From positions 62,001-126,000 of the forward strand of contig NZ_JYLD01000011.1 of the NCBI RefSeq assembly GCF_001043025.1: a stretch of DNA of 64,000 nt, given 5' to 3'. The notes under the pieces are model-generated. The model was given only the letters and a program-made list of their open reading frames with translations, was not told the DNA's origin and did not search any database. Below, in pieces: positions 54,093 through 62,867 of the stretch; position 1 is the first letter of the stretch; each line of letters opens with the position of its first letter. Source of the stretch: Pseudomonas helleri (GTDB lineage: Bacteria; Pseudomonadota; Gammaproteobacteria; Pseudomonadales; Pseudomonadaceae). The translations under genes and the position numbers were made by a program.

Positions 54093-54115
54093 ATACAAAA
54101 GATTTCAGAGAAGTT

Positions 54116-54217
54116 GTAGTCGCTGTCGAGGCACGAGGCTGCGATGCGGGCCGCAGGACCGCCAAAACGGGGGTCGCTTCGCAACCTATCGCAGCCTCGT
54201 GCCTCGTCAGCGACTAC
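54116..54217. repeat. Long hairpin repeat with 30-base arms
   Basis: The arm 54116-54145 (starts GTAGTCGCTG, includes CGAGGCACGAGGCTGCGAT) is complementary to 54188-54217 except for one mismatch. The loop contains GGGGGTCGCTTCGCAACC, typical of dispersed Pseudomonas intergenic repeats. It lies 11 bases beyond the flgL stop and may end that operon. Confidence 0.88.
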
Positions 54218-54227
54218 GGGATTTAGA

Positions 54228-55817
54228 TCACAGCTGGTTGAACAGGCTGAGCTGGGAGATTTTGACGAACGCCAGTTGTGAGGCTTCGAGCATGGATTTC
54301 TGGAAGGCCAGTTGGGTTGCCGCGCTCGCGGTGTCGGTGTTGCCGATGGCCGCGGTGGTGGAGTCGTTGGCCAGGCCCATGCTGGTGTTTTCGTCGAATT
54401 GAATGTCCACCGCGTTCAACCGTGCACCGATTGAGCCGCGGGCGGTGTCGATGCTGGCGCTGGCGTTTTTCAGGTTGCCAATCGCGGTGTTGATGGCGTC
54501 ACGCTGCATGCGCGAAGCCGCCGCGTCTTTTTCACTCGGCACCACTAACGCCTTGCGCAGCTCGCTGATGGTGTCCAGCGCGCTCTGGCTTTGGTGGTTG
54601 TTGTTGCTGACGACAAACTGATCGCCCGAGGCCGGGGTGCCGGTGAAGTCAAATTTGACGCCCATGGCTTCCAGCGAGCCATCGGCCAGGGTGCCCTTGG
54701 CAATCGACTTGCTGCTGTCGGTCAGCGGCTGCGCGTAGACCTCGTACTCGGTGGCGCTGGTGAACTTGATCACCGCGCCATTGCTCGGAAAACTGTCGCT
54801 GTAAGTGCCCGCGTTGGTCACGTTGGAGCCAGTGATTTGCGCCGTCGAGCTGTTGCTCGGGGTGCGCGAGGCATTGAAGGTGTCGGGCTTGGCTTGCAGG
54901 GTGAAGGTATGGCCCTTGACCGCCGCGTCCTGGTCGGTCGGGGCAATGTCCTTGAGGTTCAGGTTGATGTCAAAAGACACCCCGCGCAGGCTGATGCTGT
55001 GCGCGCCCTCTTTGGTCGAATCGAAAACGCCGTTGCCCGGGATCTCCGAGGTCACGTCTTTGCCCTCGGCATCTTTGAGGGTGTATTGGGTGCTGCTGGT
55101 GAATTCCAGGGTGTACGGCTGGCCTGCGGCAAAGCTCTTGTTGAACACCGCGCTGGAGGTCACCAGACCCGATGACACCGCAACCACGCCTTTGTCCGGC
55201 ACCACCGCGCCATCCGGGTCGAGCATCGGCTGCAAGGTGCTTTGAGTACGCCCGGTGTTCACCGAGTTCTCCATAAAGCTTTTGGCCGTGTCGCTGCCCG
55301 CCAGGGTCAGGGTGTCCGAGACCTTGAGGTTGAGCTGGGTGTCATCGCCCTGATAGGAGTAGGTGCCATCGTTGTTGCGGATGTACGGCTGGGTGTCGGT
55401 CTTGGAGCCCGAGAACATGTAGTTGCCCGCGGAGTCTTTGCTGTTGAGCAGGCTGAAGACCTGGTCTTCGATGCTGCCCAGTTCGTTGGCCACCGCCAAA
55501 CGGTCGGCGTCGTTGGTCAGGCCGCCCGCCCGCAGCGCCAGCTCACCGGCTTTTTGCAGGGAGTTATTGATGCTGTCGAGCACGCTTTCCTGATTGCTCA
55601 GCGACGACTTGATGCTGTCCATATTGGAGGAATACTGGCCCAACATGTCTTTTTGCTGCTGCAGTTGCAGCAAACGTGCGGCCCCCACCGGATCATCGGC
55701 AGCGGTCTGGATGCGCACGCCAGAGTCGATCTGCTGCTGGGTTTTGATCACCGACGAGAAGTTGTTCTGGTAGGTGGTGCTGGTCGACTCAAAAAACTGG
55801 GCAGTGGAAATACGCAT
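54228..55817 (-). CDS. flgL: Flagellar hook-associated protein 3, FlgL
   Basis: A 529-residue protein. The N-terminal helical part opens MRISTAQFFESTSTTYQNNF and has GVRIQTAADDPVGAARLLQL; the C-terminal part has GARLNAVDIQFDENTSMGLA and closes MLEASQLAFVKISQLSLFNQ. It is longer than many FlgL proteins because of two beta-rich inserts (about 222-310 and 332-405) that resemble each other and one in FlgK. It forms the hook-filament junction with FlgK. It is the last gene of flgFGHIJKL. Confidence 0.95.
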   Translation of the reverse strand: MRISTAQFFESTSTTYQNNFSSVIKTQQQIDSGVRIQTAADDPVGAARLLQLQQQKDMLGQYSSNMDSIKSSLSNQESVLDSINNSLQKAGELALRAGGLTNDADRLAVANELGSIEDQVFSLLNSKDSAGNYMFSGSKTDTQPYIRNNDGTYSYQGDDTQLNLKVSDTLTLAGSDTAKSFMENSVNTGRTQSTLQPMLDPDGAVVPDKGVVAVSSGLVTSSAVFNKSFAAGQPYTLEFTSSTQYTLKDAEGKDVTSEIPGNGVFDSTKEGAHSISLRGVSFDINLNLKDIAPTDQDAAVKGHTFTLQAKPDTFNASRTPSNSSTAQITGSNVTNAGTYSDSFPSNGAVIKFTSATEYEVYAQPLTDSSKSIAKGTLADGSLEAMGVKFDFTGTPASGDQFVVSNNNHQSQSALDTISELRKALVVPSEKDAAASRMQRDAINTAIGNLKNASASIDTARGSIGARLNAVDIQFDENTSMGLANDSTTAAIGNTDTASAATQLAFQKSMLEASQLAFVKISQLSLFNQL

Positions 55818-55831
55818 CGTCGAGTGCTCCC

Positions 55832-57877
55832 TTAAAGACTGTTGATCAGCGTGCTGAAGGTTTCTTGCGCCGCTTTGATGATTTGCGACGATGCGGTGTA
55901 GTACTGCTGGAACTTGACCAGGTTGGAGGCTTCTTCGTCCAGGTTGACCTGCGACACCGAGTTGCGGGTTTGCGTGGCGTACGCCAGGGCGGCCGTGTTG
56001 GCGGTGCCGTCGACGCTGGCCTGGCTGGCTTTGCCGCCGACCTTGGAGACCAATTGGCTGTACGAGGTGCCGAGGCTCGCCCCGCCCCCGCCGCCGCTCA
56101 CGCCCACGGTCTGTTTGGTTTGCAGGCCCAACAGCTGGTTGGCGTTGCTGTTGTCAGCCTTGCCGTCCTTGTTGAAGCGGATATCAAAGCTGTCCCCTTT
56201 GGCCGGGGAGCCGCTGAGGGTGGTGTCGAAGTTGACGGTTTTTGGCGTGCCGTCCGGGTTGGTCACCGCCGCGCCCGAGGCATCGAGCACCGGCACCTTG
56301 ATCGTGACTTTGTTGTCTTGCCCCGGAACGATGGTGCCTTCGCCGATCTTCTCGCCCTTTTCATTGAGGATGCGATAGCCCTGGGTGCCGCCGCTGGCTT
56401 CGTCAAAGGCAATGCGCACCGGCATCGCGCCTTCGATTTCGCTTTGCGCTTTGCCCAGGTCCGCGCCGCCATAAATATTCAGCGCTTGCGACAGGCTCAG
56501 GCCGCTCGCCGCGCCGGTGCCGCTGTTGGAGCCGCCTTTAACGGCCACCAAAGGCCCGGCGAACGCCAATTTACTGGCATCGGTCATTTGCACGTTGAGG
56601 CTGCTGGCGCCATTGGCGGTGGGGCTGACTTTAAAGCTGTCGCCCTTGCTCAATGCACCGCCATTAAGGCTCATGCTGAAGCCGTCGATCACCGCCGGCG
56701 GGTCTTGATCGAGTTTGAAGGCGCCCATGTTGGTGCCGTCCGAGCGCTTGACCGTGTATTCGTTGTCGCTGGTGAACGTGACCTGATAGTCGTAGGTGGT
56801 CAGTGCGCCGCTGTTGGTGATTTTTACGTCGAGGTTGCCCGAGCCTGCGCTGTTGCCCGTCGCGGCCAGGCTGCGCTGGCTGATCGCCTTGTCACTGTTG
56901 ATGCTGCTGAACAGGGACGAGCCAAATTCGCCGTTGGCGTCCAGCCCTTGCCCCAACTGCTGGTTGAAGGCATCGGCCAACACAATGGCCGTGCGCCCCA
57001 GCTCATTGATGGACGGGGCCAGCACGTCTTCGCGATAACGCAGCAGGCCGCCGATTTTGCCGCCGGTGAGCACCGAAGTGACGTCGGAACTGGACTGCGG
57101 GTAGTTGATCTGGATGCTGAACTGGCTTTTGTCGGTTTTGCTGGGCACCGCCGACAAGGTGTTCGAGGTATTGCCCTGCACCAGCGCCTGACCGGTGCCG
57201 AGGGTGATGTCGTACACATTGTCGTGCTCTTGAACCGACACCCCGACCAACTCGTTGAGGGTGCGCACCGCTTCGTTGCGGGCATCCATCAGGTCGTTGG
57301 GGGTGTTGCCCGCCGTGGTGGCCTGGGCAATCTGCTTGTTCAGCGAGGCAATGGTGGCCGTGTGCTGGTTGACCATCGAGGTCAGGGTATCCAACTGGCT
57401 GTTGATGCCGTCGTTCTGCTGGTTGAGCTGAGTCGAGATCGAGTTGAAGCGGTTGCTCAGGGTTTGCGCATTGGTCAGCAGCAATTGCCGCGTGGAGCTG
57501 TCGCCTGGCGCCCCGGCCGCTGTTTGCAGGGAGGCGAAAAAGCTGTTCAGCGCCGACGACACACCGGTGCTTTTGTCCGAGAGCAGTTTGTCGATCGAGC
57601 CGATCTGGTCGAGATACGCCTGGGCGTCGCCGTTGAGCGATGTGGTGGCTTGCAACTGGGCGTCGAGGTAGGAGTTGTACACCCGGCGTACGTCGGCCAG
57701 GGTGGTCCCGGTGCCGATAAACACCCCGCTCACCTGTTGCGAGCCCGCGCTGCTCTGCACCACTTGCTGACGCGAGTAGCCCGAGGTATTGGCGTTGGCA
57801 ATGTTATTGCCCACGGTGGCCAAGCCCCCTTGGCTGGCGTTAAGCCCCGACATCCCGATGTTGATCAAACTCGCCAT
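55832..57877 (-). CDS. flgK: Flagellar hook-associated protein 1, FlgK
   Basis: A 681-residue protein. The N-terminus MASLINIGMSGLNASQGGLA, then NNIANANTSGYSRQQVV is the rod/hook-family motif; the C-terminus is NLVKFQQYYTASSQIIKAAQ. The helical D1 region spans about 85-310. Beta-rich inserts lie at about 347-420 and 485-569. It joins the hook to FlgL. It lies 14 bases upstream of flgL and 10 downstream of flgJ. Confidence 0.96.
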   Translation of the reverse strand: MASLINIGMSGLNASQGGLATVGNNIANANTSGYSRQQVVQSSAGSQQVSGVFIGTGTTLADVRRVYNSYLDAQLQATTSLNGDAQAYLDQIGSIDKLLSDKSTGVSSALNSFFASLQTAAGAPGDSSTRQLLLTNAQTLSNRFNSISTQLNQQNDGINSQLDTLTSMVNQHTATIASLNKQIAQATTAGNTPNDLMDARNEAVRTLNELVGVSVQEHDNVYDITLGTGQALVQGNTSNTLSAVPSKTDKSQFSIQINYPQSSSDVTSVLTGGKIGGLLRYREDVLAPSINELGRTAIVLADAFNQQLGQGLDANGEFGSSLFSSINSDKAISQRSLAATGNSAGSGNLDVKITNSGALTTYDYQVTFTSDNEYTVKRSDGTNMGAFKLDQDPPAVIDGFSMSLNGGALSKGDSFKVSPTANGASSLNVQMTDASKLAFAGPLVAVKGGSNSGTGAASGLSLSQALNIYGGADLGKAQSEIEGAMPVRIAFDEASGGTQGYRILNEKGEKIGEGTIVPGQDNKVTIKVPVLDASGAAVTNPDGTPKTVNFDTTLSGSPAKGDSFDIRFNKDGKADNSNANQLLGLQTKQTVGVSGGGGGASLGTSYSQLVSKVGGKASQASVDGTANTAALAYATQTRNSVSQVNLDEEASNLVKFQQYYTASSQIIKAAQETFSTLINSL

Positions 57878-57887
57878 GGTTCAAACC

Positions 57888-59144
57888 TTATAAATGCGTG
57901 AGAGAACCCGTCGAGACGTAGCTCTGGTAGGTTTTCATTTGCTTGGCAATCTGCGAAATCTTGCTCGCGTACTCAGGGTCGGTCGCGTAACCGGCCTTCT
58001 GCAGTTCACGAACAAACTGCTCTGGTTTATCGGCTGCGTTGAGCACATCTTTATAACGATTGTTGCTCTGCAGCAGGGTCACCAGGTCGTGGAAGCTGTC
58101 TTGATAGGAGTTGTAGGAACGGAAGTCCGCCGTCTCCTTGACCATCTGCCCATCACGGAACTCACTGGTAATGGCCCGCGCCTGCGCGCCCTGCCAATTG
58201 CCGGTGGCCTTGATGCCGAACAGGTTGTAACTGCTATTGCCGTTTTGTTGACGCATGACCGATTTGCCCCAACCGGTTTCCAGCGCCGCTTGCGCGACCA
58301 GATACAGCGGGTCGACGCCGATTCGGTCGGCCGCCTGCTGCGCCATCGGCAACATGGTGGCAACGAATGCATCCGGCGATTCAAAGGCTTGTTTGGCCGG
58401 TGCCAACGGCGGCTGGGCCACGGCGCGGCCATAAATCTGCATGCGCCCGTTCACCCCGGAGGCGCTGAGCATCGGCTGTCGGCTGCCCTTGATCACCGCG
58501 TCCAGCGCCGGGCTGGTGCGGCCCGGTACGGTGCTGGTGTTAACGGTTGAGCGCGCCGGGTCAGCCGACGGCACAATCCCGGCCAACAGGCGGTCGGTCA
58601 ATTTGCTCGGTAACGCCAGACGACGCTGGTTGAGCATCGCCATGTCATTTTTGTGCCCACCATCGACCGCAGGCGTGGCCACCCGTGCAGCCCACAAGGC
58701 GCGCTGGCCGTTGGAGCGCACGAACGGGCTGTTGGTGGTGGTCGTCGCAGGCGCAGTGACCTTGGTTTCTGCGGCCACCGCAGGCGTGGCGGGTACGTCA
58801 CCCGGCACTACCGATTTGTTTTTTGACATCTGGCGCATCAGCACGTCGGCCAAGCCAATGCCGCCGCCCTGGCGTGACAAAGTCACCGACAGTTGCTGGT
58901 CGTACATTTCCTGGTATTGCTTGGCCGCAGGCGTGTTGAGCGGGTTGTCCTTGCCCAGCACTTCGTTGGCCGATCGCATGGACTTGAGCATTTCGTTGAG
59001 AAACAGCGACTCGAATTCCTGCGCTACCTTGCGCATATTGCCGTCGCTGTTACGGTCGCCGACCTTCAGGTTGTTCAGACGATTGAGGTCGCTGAACGCC
59101 CCCGAATCGCTGTCACTGACGACGCCACTCTTACGCATGTCCAT
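57888..59144 (-). CDS. flgJ: Flagellar rod cap and peptidoglycan hydrolase FlgJ
   Basis: A 418-residue two-domain protein. The rod-cap domain (about 30-110: KVAQEFESLFLNEMLKSMRS) is joined by a long Thr/Ala/Pro linker to a glucosaminidase domain (about 255-400: VAQAALETGWGKSVMRQQNG, with the catalytic Glu in LETGWGK, then YNLFGIKATGNW). It caps the growing rod and opens the cell wall. It lies 10 bases downstream of flgI. The second methionine (M3) is an alternative start. Confidence 0.96.
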   Translation of the reverse strand: MDMRKSGVVSDSDSGAFSDLNRLNNLKVGDRNSDGNMRKVAQEFESLFLNEMLKSMRSANEVLGKDNPLNTPAAKQYQEMYDQQLSVTLSRQGGGIGLADVLMRQMSKNKSVVPGDVPATPAVAAETKVTAPATTTTNSPFVRSNGQRALWAARVATPAVDGGHKNDMAMLNQRRLALPSKLTDRLLAGIVPSADPARSTVNTSTVPGRTSPALDAVIKGSRQPMLSASGVNGRMQIYGRAVAQPPLAPAKQAFESPDAFVATMLPMAQQAADRIGVDPLYLVAQAALETGWGKSVMRQQNGNSSYNLFGIKATGNWQGAQARAITSEFRDGQMVKETADFRSYNSYQDSFHDLVTLLQSNNRYKDVLNAADKPEQFVRELQKAGYATDPEYASKISQIAKQMKTYQSYVSTGSLTHL

Positions 59145-59154
59145 GCCGTAGGCC

Positions 59155-60264
59155 TCAGATCACGATCAGGTCGGCTTGCAAGGCGCCGGCCTGTTTCAGG
59201 GCTTCGAGGATCGCCATCAGATCCCCCGGCGCCGCGCCCACCTGATTCACCGCCCGGACGATTTCGTCGAGGGTGGTGCCCGGGCCAAACTTGAACATCG
59301 GCTTGGCTTCTTGCTGGGCGTTGATCCGCGAGCGCGGCACTACCGCCGTCTGGCCGTTGGACAGCGGGCCCGGCTGGCTGACGATCGGGTCTTCGGTGAT
59401 GGTCACGGTCAAGCTGCCGTGGGTCACCGCCGCAGGCGATACCTTGACGTTCTGCCCGATCACGATGGTGCCGGTGCGCGAGTTGATGATGACCTTGGCC
59501 ACGGCCTGGCCCGGGTCCACTTCGAGGTTTTCCAGAATCGACAGGTAGTCAACGCGCTGGCTTGGGTCCAAAGGCGCGGTGACGCGGATCGAGCCGCCGT
59601 CAATCGCCTGGGCCACACCCGGCCCCAGCAGGTCGTTGATTTTGTCGACCACGCGCTTGGCGGTGGTGAAGTCGGAACGGTTGAGGTTCAGGGTCAGGCT
59701 GTTGCCCTGGTTGAAACCGCTGGGCACTGCCCGCTCAACCGAAGCACCGCCCGGAATTCGCCCGGCTGACGGCACGTTGACGGTGATTTTCGAGCCGTCA
59801 CGGCCTTCGGCGTCAAAGCCGCCGACCACCAGGTTGCCTTGGGCAACCGCGTAGACGTTGCCGTCAATGCCCTTGAGCGGGGTCAGCAACAACGTGCCGC
59901 CACGCAGGCTTTTCGAGTTGCCGATGGACGACACAGTGATGTCGATCACCTGCCCCGGCTTGGCGAACGCGGGCAAATCGGCGCTGATCGACACCGCCGC
60001 GACGTTTTTCAACTGCACGTTGCCCGAACCCGGCGGCACTTTGATGCCGAACTGCGAGAGCATGTTGTTGAAGGTCTGCAGGGTGAATGGCGTTTGCGTG
60101 GTCTGGTCGCCCGTGCCGTTAAGCCCGACCACCAGGCCATACCCAATCAATTGGTTGGAACGCACGCCCGAAATGCTGGCGATGTCTTTCAACCGCTCGG
60201 CGTGAGCGCCCAGGGTTGTCGACAGCAGCAGTACGGCTGCCAGCAGGTGCTTGAGGTTCGGCAT
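59155..60264 (-). CDS. flgI: Flagellar P-ring protein FlgI
   Basis: A 369-residue periplasmic protein with a signal peptide (MPNLKHLLAAVLLLSTTLGA ending HA). Family blocks are RLKDIASISGVRSNQLIGYG, LVVGLNGTGDQTTQTPFT and GTIVIGQNVKVSPAAVTHGS. It forms the peptidoglycan bushing of the rod. It follows flgH by 11 bases. Confidence 0.97.
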   Translation of the reverse strand: MPNLKHLLAAVLLLSTTLGAHAERLKDIASISGVRSNQLIGYGLVVGLNGTGDQTTQTPFTLQTFNNMLSQFGIKVPPGSGNVQLKNVAAVSISADLPAFAKPGQVIDITVSSIGNSKSLRGGTLLLTPLKGIDGNVYAVAQGNLVVGGFDAEGRDGSKITVNVPSAGRIPGGASVERAVPSGFNQGNSLTLNLNRSDFTTAKRVVDKINDLLGPGVAQAIDGGSIRVTAPLDPSQRVDYLSILENLEVDPGQAVAKVIINSRTGTIVIGQNVKVSPAAVTHGSLTVTITEDPIVSQPGPLSNGQTAVVPRSRINAQQEAKPMFKFGPGTTLDEIVRAVNQVGAAPGDLMAILEALKQAGALQADLIVI

Positions 60265-60275
60265 GGTCGGTCCGG

Positions 60276-60971
60276 TCAGAAAGGAAACAGTGGGCTAAGG
60301 AAGAAGCGGTCAAACCAGCCCGGCTGGCTGGCATCGGCAAACGAGCCCGTCCCCGAGTAGGTAATGCGCGCATCGGCCACGCGGGTCGAGGACACGGTGT
60401 TGTCGGTAGAGATGTCATCCGCCCGGACCAGCCCGGCGATTCGCACCAGTTCGTCGCCGGTGTTCAAGGTCATCCACTTCTCGCCGCGCACGGCGATGAT
60501 GCCGTTGGGCAGAACGTCGGCCACGGTCACGGTGATCGAACCGGTCAGGCTGTTGCCCTGCCCGGCCTTGCTGTCGCCCTTGGTGGCACGGCTGCCGCTG
60601 TAGCCTGCATTGAGGCTCAGGTCGGCACCGCCCAACGGGTTGTTGGTGGTCATGCCGCCACCGAACAGCGAAGTCAGGCCGATATTGGTGTTGCTGTTTT
60701 TACCGATGGCCGAGTTGGCGTTTTTGCTCGCCTGGGTGCGCTCATTCAAGGTGATGGTGATGATGTCACCCACCCGGAAGGCCTTGCGGTCGCTGTACAG
60801 GTTCTGTTCAAAACCGGCCTGGTAAATCGAGCCGTTGTTCGCCGCAGCCGGCAGCGGCGTGCGCGGCAGTACCGGGGCGTAGTACGGATCGTTAGGGCGT
60901 GGCGGCGGGCTGACACAGCCCGCCAGAAAAGTAACGCCACCCAGTGCCAGAACAGAAATAAAGCGTTTCAT
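60276..60971 (-). CDS. flgH: Flagellar L-ring lipoprotein FlgH
   Basis: A 231-residue outer-membrane lipoprotein. The lipobox is FLAGC (C19). Conserved blocks are GSIYQAGFEQNLYSDRKAFR, VGDIITITLNERTQASKNAN and LPNGIIAVRGEKWMTLNTGD. It forms the outer-membrane ring around the rod. It lies 21 bases downstream of flgG. Confidence 0.97.
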   Translation of the reverse strand: MKRFISVLALGGVTFLAGCVSPPPRPNDPYYAPVLPRTPLPAAANNGSIYQAGFEQNLYSDRKAFRVGDIITITLNERTQASKNANSAIGKNSNTNIGLTSLFGGGMTTNNPLGGADLSLNAGYSGSRATKGDSKAGQGNSLTGSITVTVADVLPNGIIAVRGEKWMTLNTGDELVRIAGLVRADDISTDNTVSSTRVADARITYSGTGSFADASQPGWFDRFFLSPLFPF

Positions 60972-60992
60972 GACCTCTCCCGCTTCACGTAA

Positions 60993-61778
60993 TTACAGAT
61001 TTTGCGTCACAAACGACAACATTTGATCGGCGGTGGAGATCACTTTGGAGTTCATCTCGTAAGCGCGTTGGGTGGTGATCATGTTGACCATCTCTTCAAC
61101 GGTGCTGACGTTTGAGGTTTCGAGGGTGTTCTGCATGGTGGTGCCGAAACCGTTCAGGCCCGGCGTGCCGATTTGCGGCGCGCCGCTGGACGCGGTCTCA
61201 AGGAACAGGTTGCCGCCCTGTGCCTGCAAGCCGGCCGGGTTGATAAAGTCGGCGGTTTGCAGGTTGCCGATGATCTGCGCAGCGGCGTTGCCGGGCACGG
61301 TGACCGACACGGTGCCGTCCTGGCCGACGGTGAACGTCTCGGCATCGGCAGGCACGACAATCGCAGGCTCCAGGGTGAAACCGCTGGCGGTGACAATCTG
61401 GCCGTTGGAATCAAGGTGGAAAGTACCGTCACGGGTGTAGGCCGTGGTCCCGTCGGGCTGCATGATCTGGAAAAACCCGCGGCCATTGATGGCCATGTCC
61501 AGCGGCTGCTCGGTGGTTTGCAGGCTACCGGCGGTGAAGTTCTTTTGCGTGCCGACAATGCGCACACCGGTACCCAGTTGCAGGCCGGAAGGCAGCTCGC
61601 TGTCTTGGGTCGATTGCGCGCCGGGCTGGCGTTTGATCTGGTAGAGCAAGTCCTGGAACTCGGCACGATCACGCTTGAAGCCGGTGGTCGAGACGTTGGC
61701 CAAGTTGTTGGAAATTGTCGTCAGGTTGGTGTCTTGTGCAGCCAAACCCGTTTTTGCAACCCACAGTGCCGGAAGCAT
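60993..61778 (-). CDS. flgG: Distal rod protein FlgG
   Basis: A 261-residue axial protein. The N-terminus MLPALWVAKTGLAAQDTNLT, then TISNNLANVSTTGFKRDRAE is diagnostic, as is the C-terminus VEEMVNMITTQRAYEMNSKV. It forms most of the rod. It lies about 46 bases downstream of flgF. Confidence 0.97.
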   Translation of the reverse strand: MLPALWVAKTGLAAQDTNLTTISNNLANVSTTGFKRDRAEFQDLLYQIKRQPGAQSTQDSELPSGLQLGTGVRIVGTQKNFTAGSLQTTEQPLDMAINGRGFFQIMQPDGTTAYTRDGTFHLDSNGQIVTASGFTLEPAIVVPADAETFTVGQDGTVSVTVPGNAAAQIIGNLQTADFINPAGLQAQGGNLFLETASSGAPQIGTPGLNGFGTTMQNTLETSNVSTVEEMVNMITTQRAYEMNSKVISTADQMLSFVTQNL

Positions 61779-61824
61779 GCGTGCTCTCCTCGTGCGCCGG
61801 TTTTTCGGCGCAACGTGTCAGTAA

Positions 61825-62571
61825 TTAGCTCATGGCCAGGACGCGAGTCATGGCCTGGTCGTCTTCTTTGGCGGTGTTCATCATTTTGATGTGCAACTCG
61901 AACTGCTTGGACAGGGCCAGCACCGAGGTCATCTCTTCGACGGCATTCACGTTGCTGGCCTCCAGAAACCCCGAGGTCACCCGAACATTGGCGTCGAAGG
62001 GCGCAGGCTGGCCGTTGGCGGTGTGGATCAGGCCGTCGAGGCCTTTAGTCATGGAGCGCAGGTCCGGTTGAACCAGCTTGATGCGGTCCACTTCAGCCAT
62101 CACGCGCGGGCCCTCGCCCATAGCGCGAATGCTGATGGTGCCGTCTTCGCCCACTTCAATTTGCTGCTGCGGCGGCACGGCGATCGGCCCGCCGTTGCCC
62201 ATGACCGGCATGCCGTTGCCGGCCCGCAGAATGCCCAGCGAGTCGACATTCATGCTGGCGGTGCGCACATAGGCTTCGCTGCCATCGGGCGCCTGCACGG
62301 CCAGCCAGCCATCGCCTTTGACGGCGATGTCCAGGTCACGCCCGGTTTGCACCAGCGCACCCGGCGTGAAGTCCGTGGCAGGTCGCTCGGTCATGGCAAA
62401 GGCCCGCGCAGGAAAGCTGTCGCCAAACACCGGCATCGAGCGCGCCTGTTCCAGATCGCGCTGAAAGCCGTTGGTTGAGATGTTCGCCAGATTGTTGGCA
62501 TGTGCCTTTTGCGCCAAAGCATTCTGACTGGCGCCGGTCATTGCCACATAAAGGTACTTGTCCACACTCAT
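61825..62571 (-). CDS. flgF: Proximal rod protein FlgF
   Basis: A 248-residue axial protein starting at the ATG at 62571 (MSVDKYLYVAMTGASQNALA); the frame extends 10 codons upstream without similarity. The C-terminus EEMTSVLALSKQFELHIKMM is typical. It is the first gene of flgFGHIJKL. A sigma-54 promoter lies about 50 bases upstream. Confidence 0.96.
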   Translation of the reverse strand: MSVDKYLYVAMTGASQNALAQKAHANNLANISTNGFQRDLEQARSMPVFGDSFPARAFAMTERPATDFTPGALVQTGRDLDIAVKGDGWLAVQAPDGSEAYVRTASMNVDSLGILRAGNGMPVMGNGGPIAVPPQQQIEVGEDGTISIRAMGEGPRVMAEVDRIKLVQPDLRSMTKGLDGLIHTANGQPAPFDANVRVTSGFLEASNVNAVEEMTSVLALSKQFELHIKMMNTAKEDDQAMTRVLAMS

Positions 62572-62621
62572 TCCTCTGCCTGACGGACGCTTGCCGCCCA
62601 CCGCTGTACTGAATGGGTACT

Positions 62622-62637
62622 AGCAATTTGCGCACCA
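62622..62637 (-). promoter_or_regulatory. Sigma-54 promoter for the flgF operon
   Basis: TGGTGCGCAAATTGCT on the minus strand has GG-N10-GC and a perfect TTGCT. It lies 50 bases upstream of the flgF ATG. Confidence 0.75.
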
Positions 62638-62765
62638 ACTTTTTATTGACGGTGAAAAGGCCGTGCTCGTGGGGTTTGAGGGGGGGTTATATGGCGTCAC
62701 AGAAATGGCAAACCGGCGCGGTTATGCCGGTTGCGGCAAAGGGCGGCCTGTTCGGCACAAAAACG

Positions 62766-62850
62766 GTGGGAGCGGGCTTGCTCGCGATGCAAGCGACTCG
62801 GTGTACTTGACACTGCGCATCGTTCCAATCGCGAGCAAGCCCGCTCCCAC
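62766..62850. repeat. REP palindrome of the GTGGGAGCGGGCTTG class
   Basis: GTGGGAGCGGGCTTGCTCG and its complement CGAGCAAGCCCGCTCCCAC flank a 47-base loop. It differs from the other REPs in this window (GGGAGCGGG instead of AGGAGCGAG), so it belongs to a second subfamily. It lies after the regulator gene stop. Confidence 0.9.
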
Positions 62851-62867
62851 AAGGTTTTTGCGCGTTT

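Larger units (their letters stand above)
53865..54227. other. 363-base intergenic region with two inverted repeats
   Basis: It separates the KAS III start from the flgL stop. It contains a 14-base perfect inverted repeat with distant arms (53984-54092) and a long hairpin (54116-54217). No ORF of merit. It must contain the promoter of the KAS III gene, but no clear -10/-35 or -24/-12 element stands out. Confidence 0.7.

Noticed and set aside
55865..57901. A 678-codon open frame on the plus strand
   Set aside because: It runs antisense to flgK in full; its Arg/His/Gly-rich composition is typical of a high-GC shadow frame and shows no domain.
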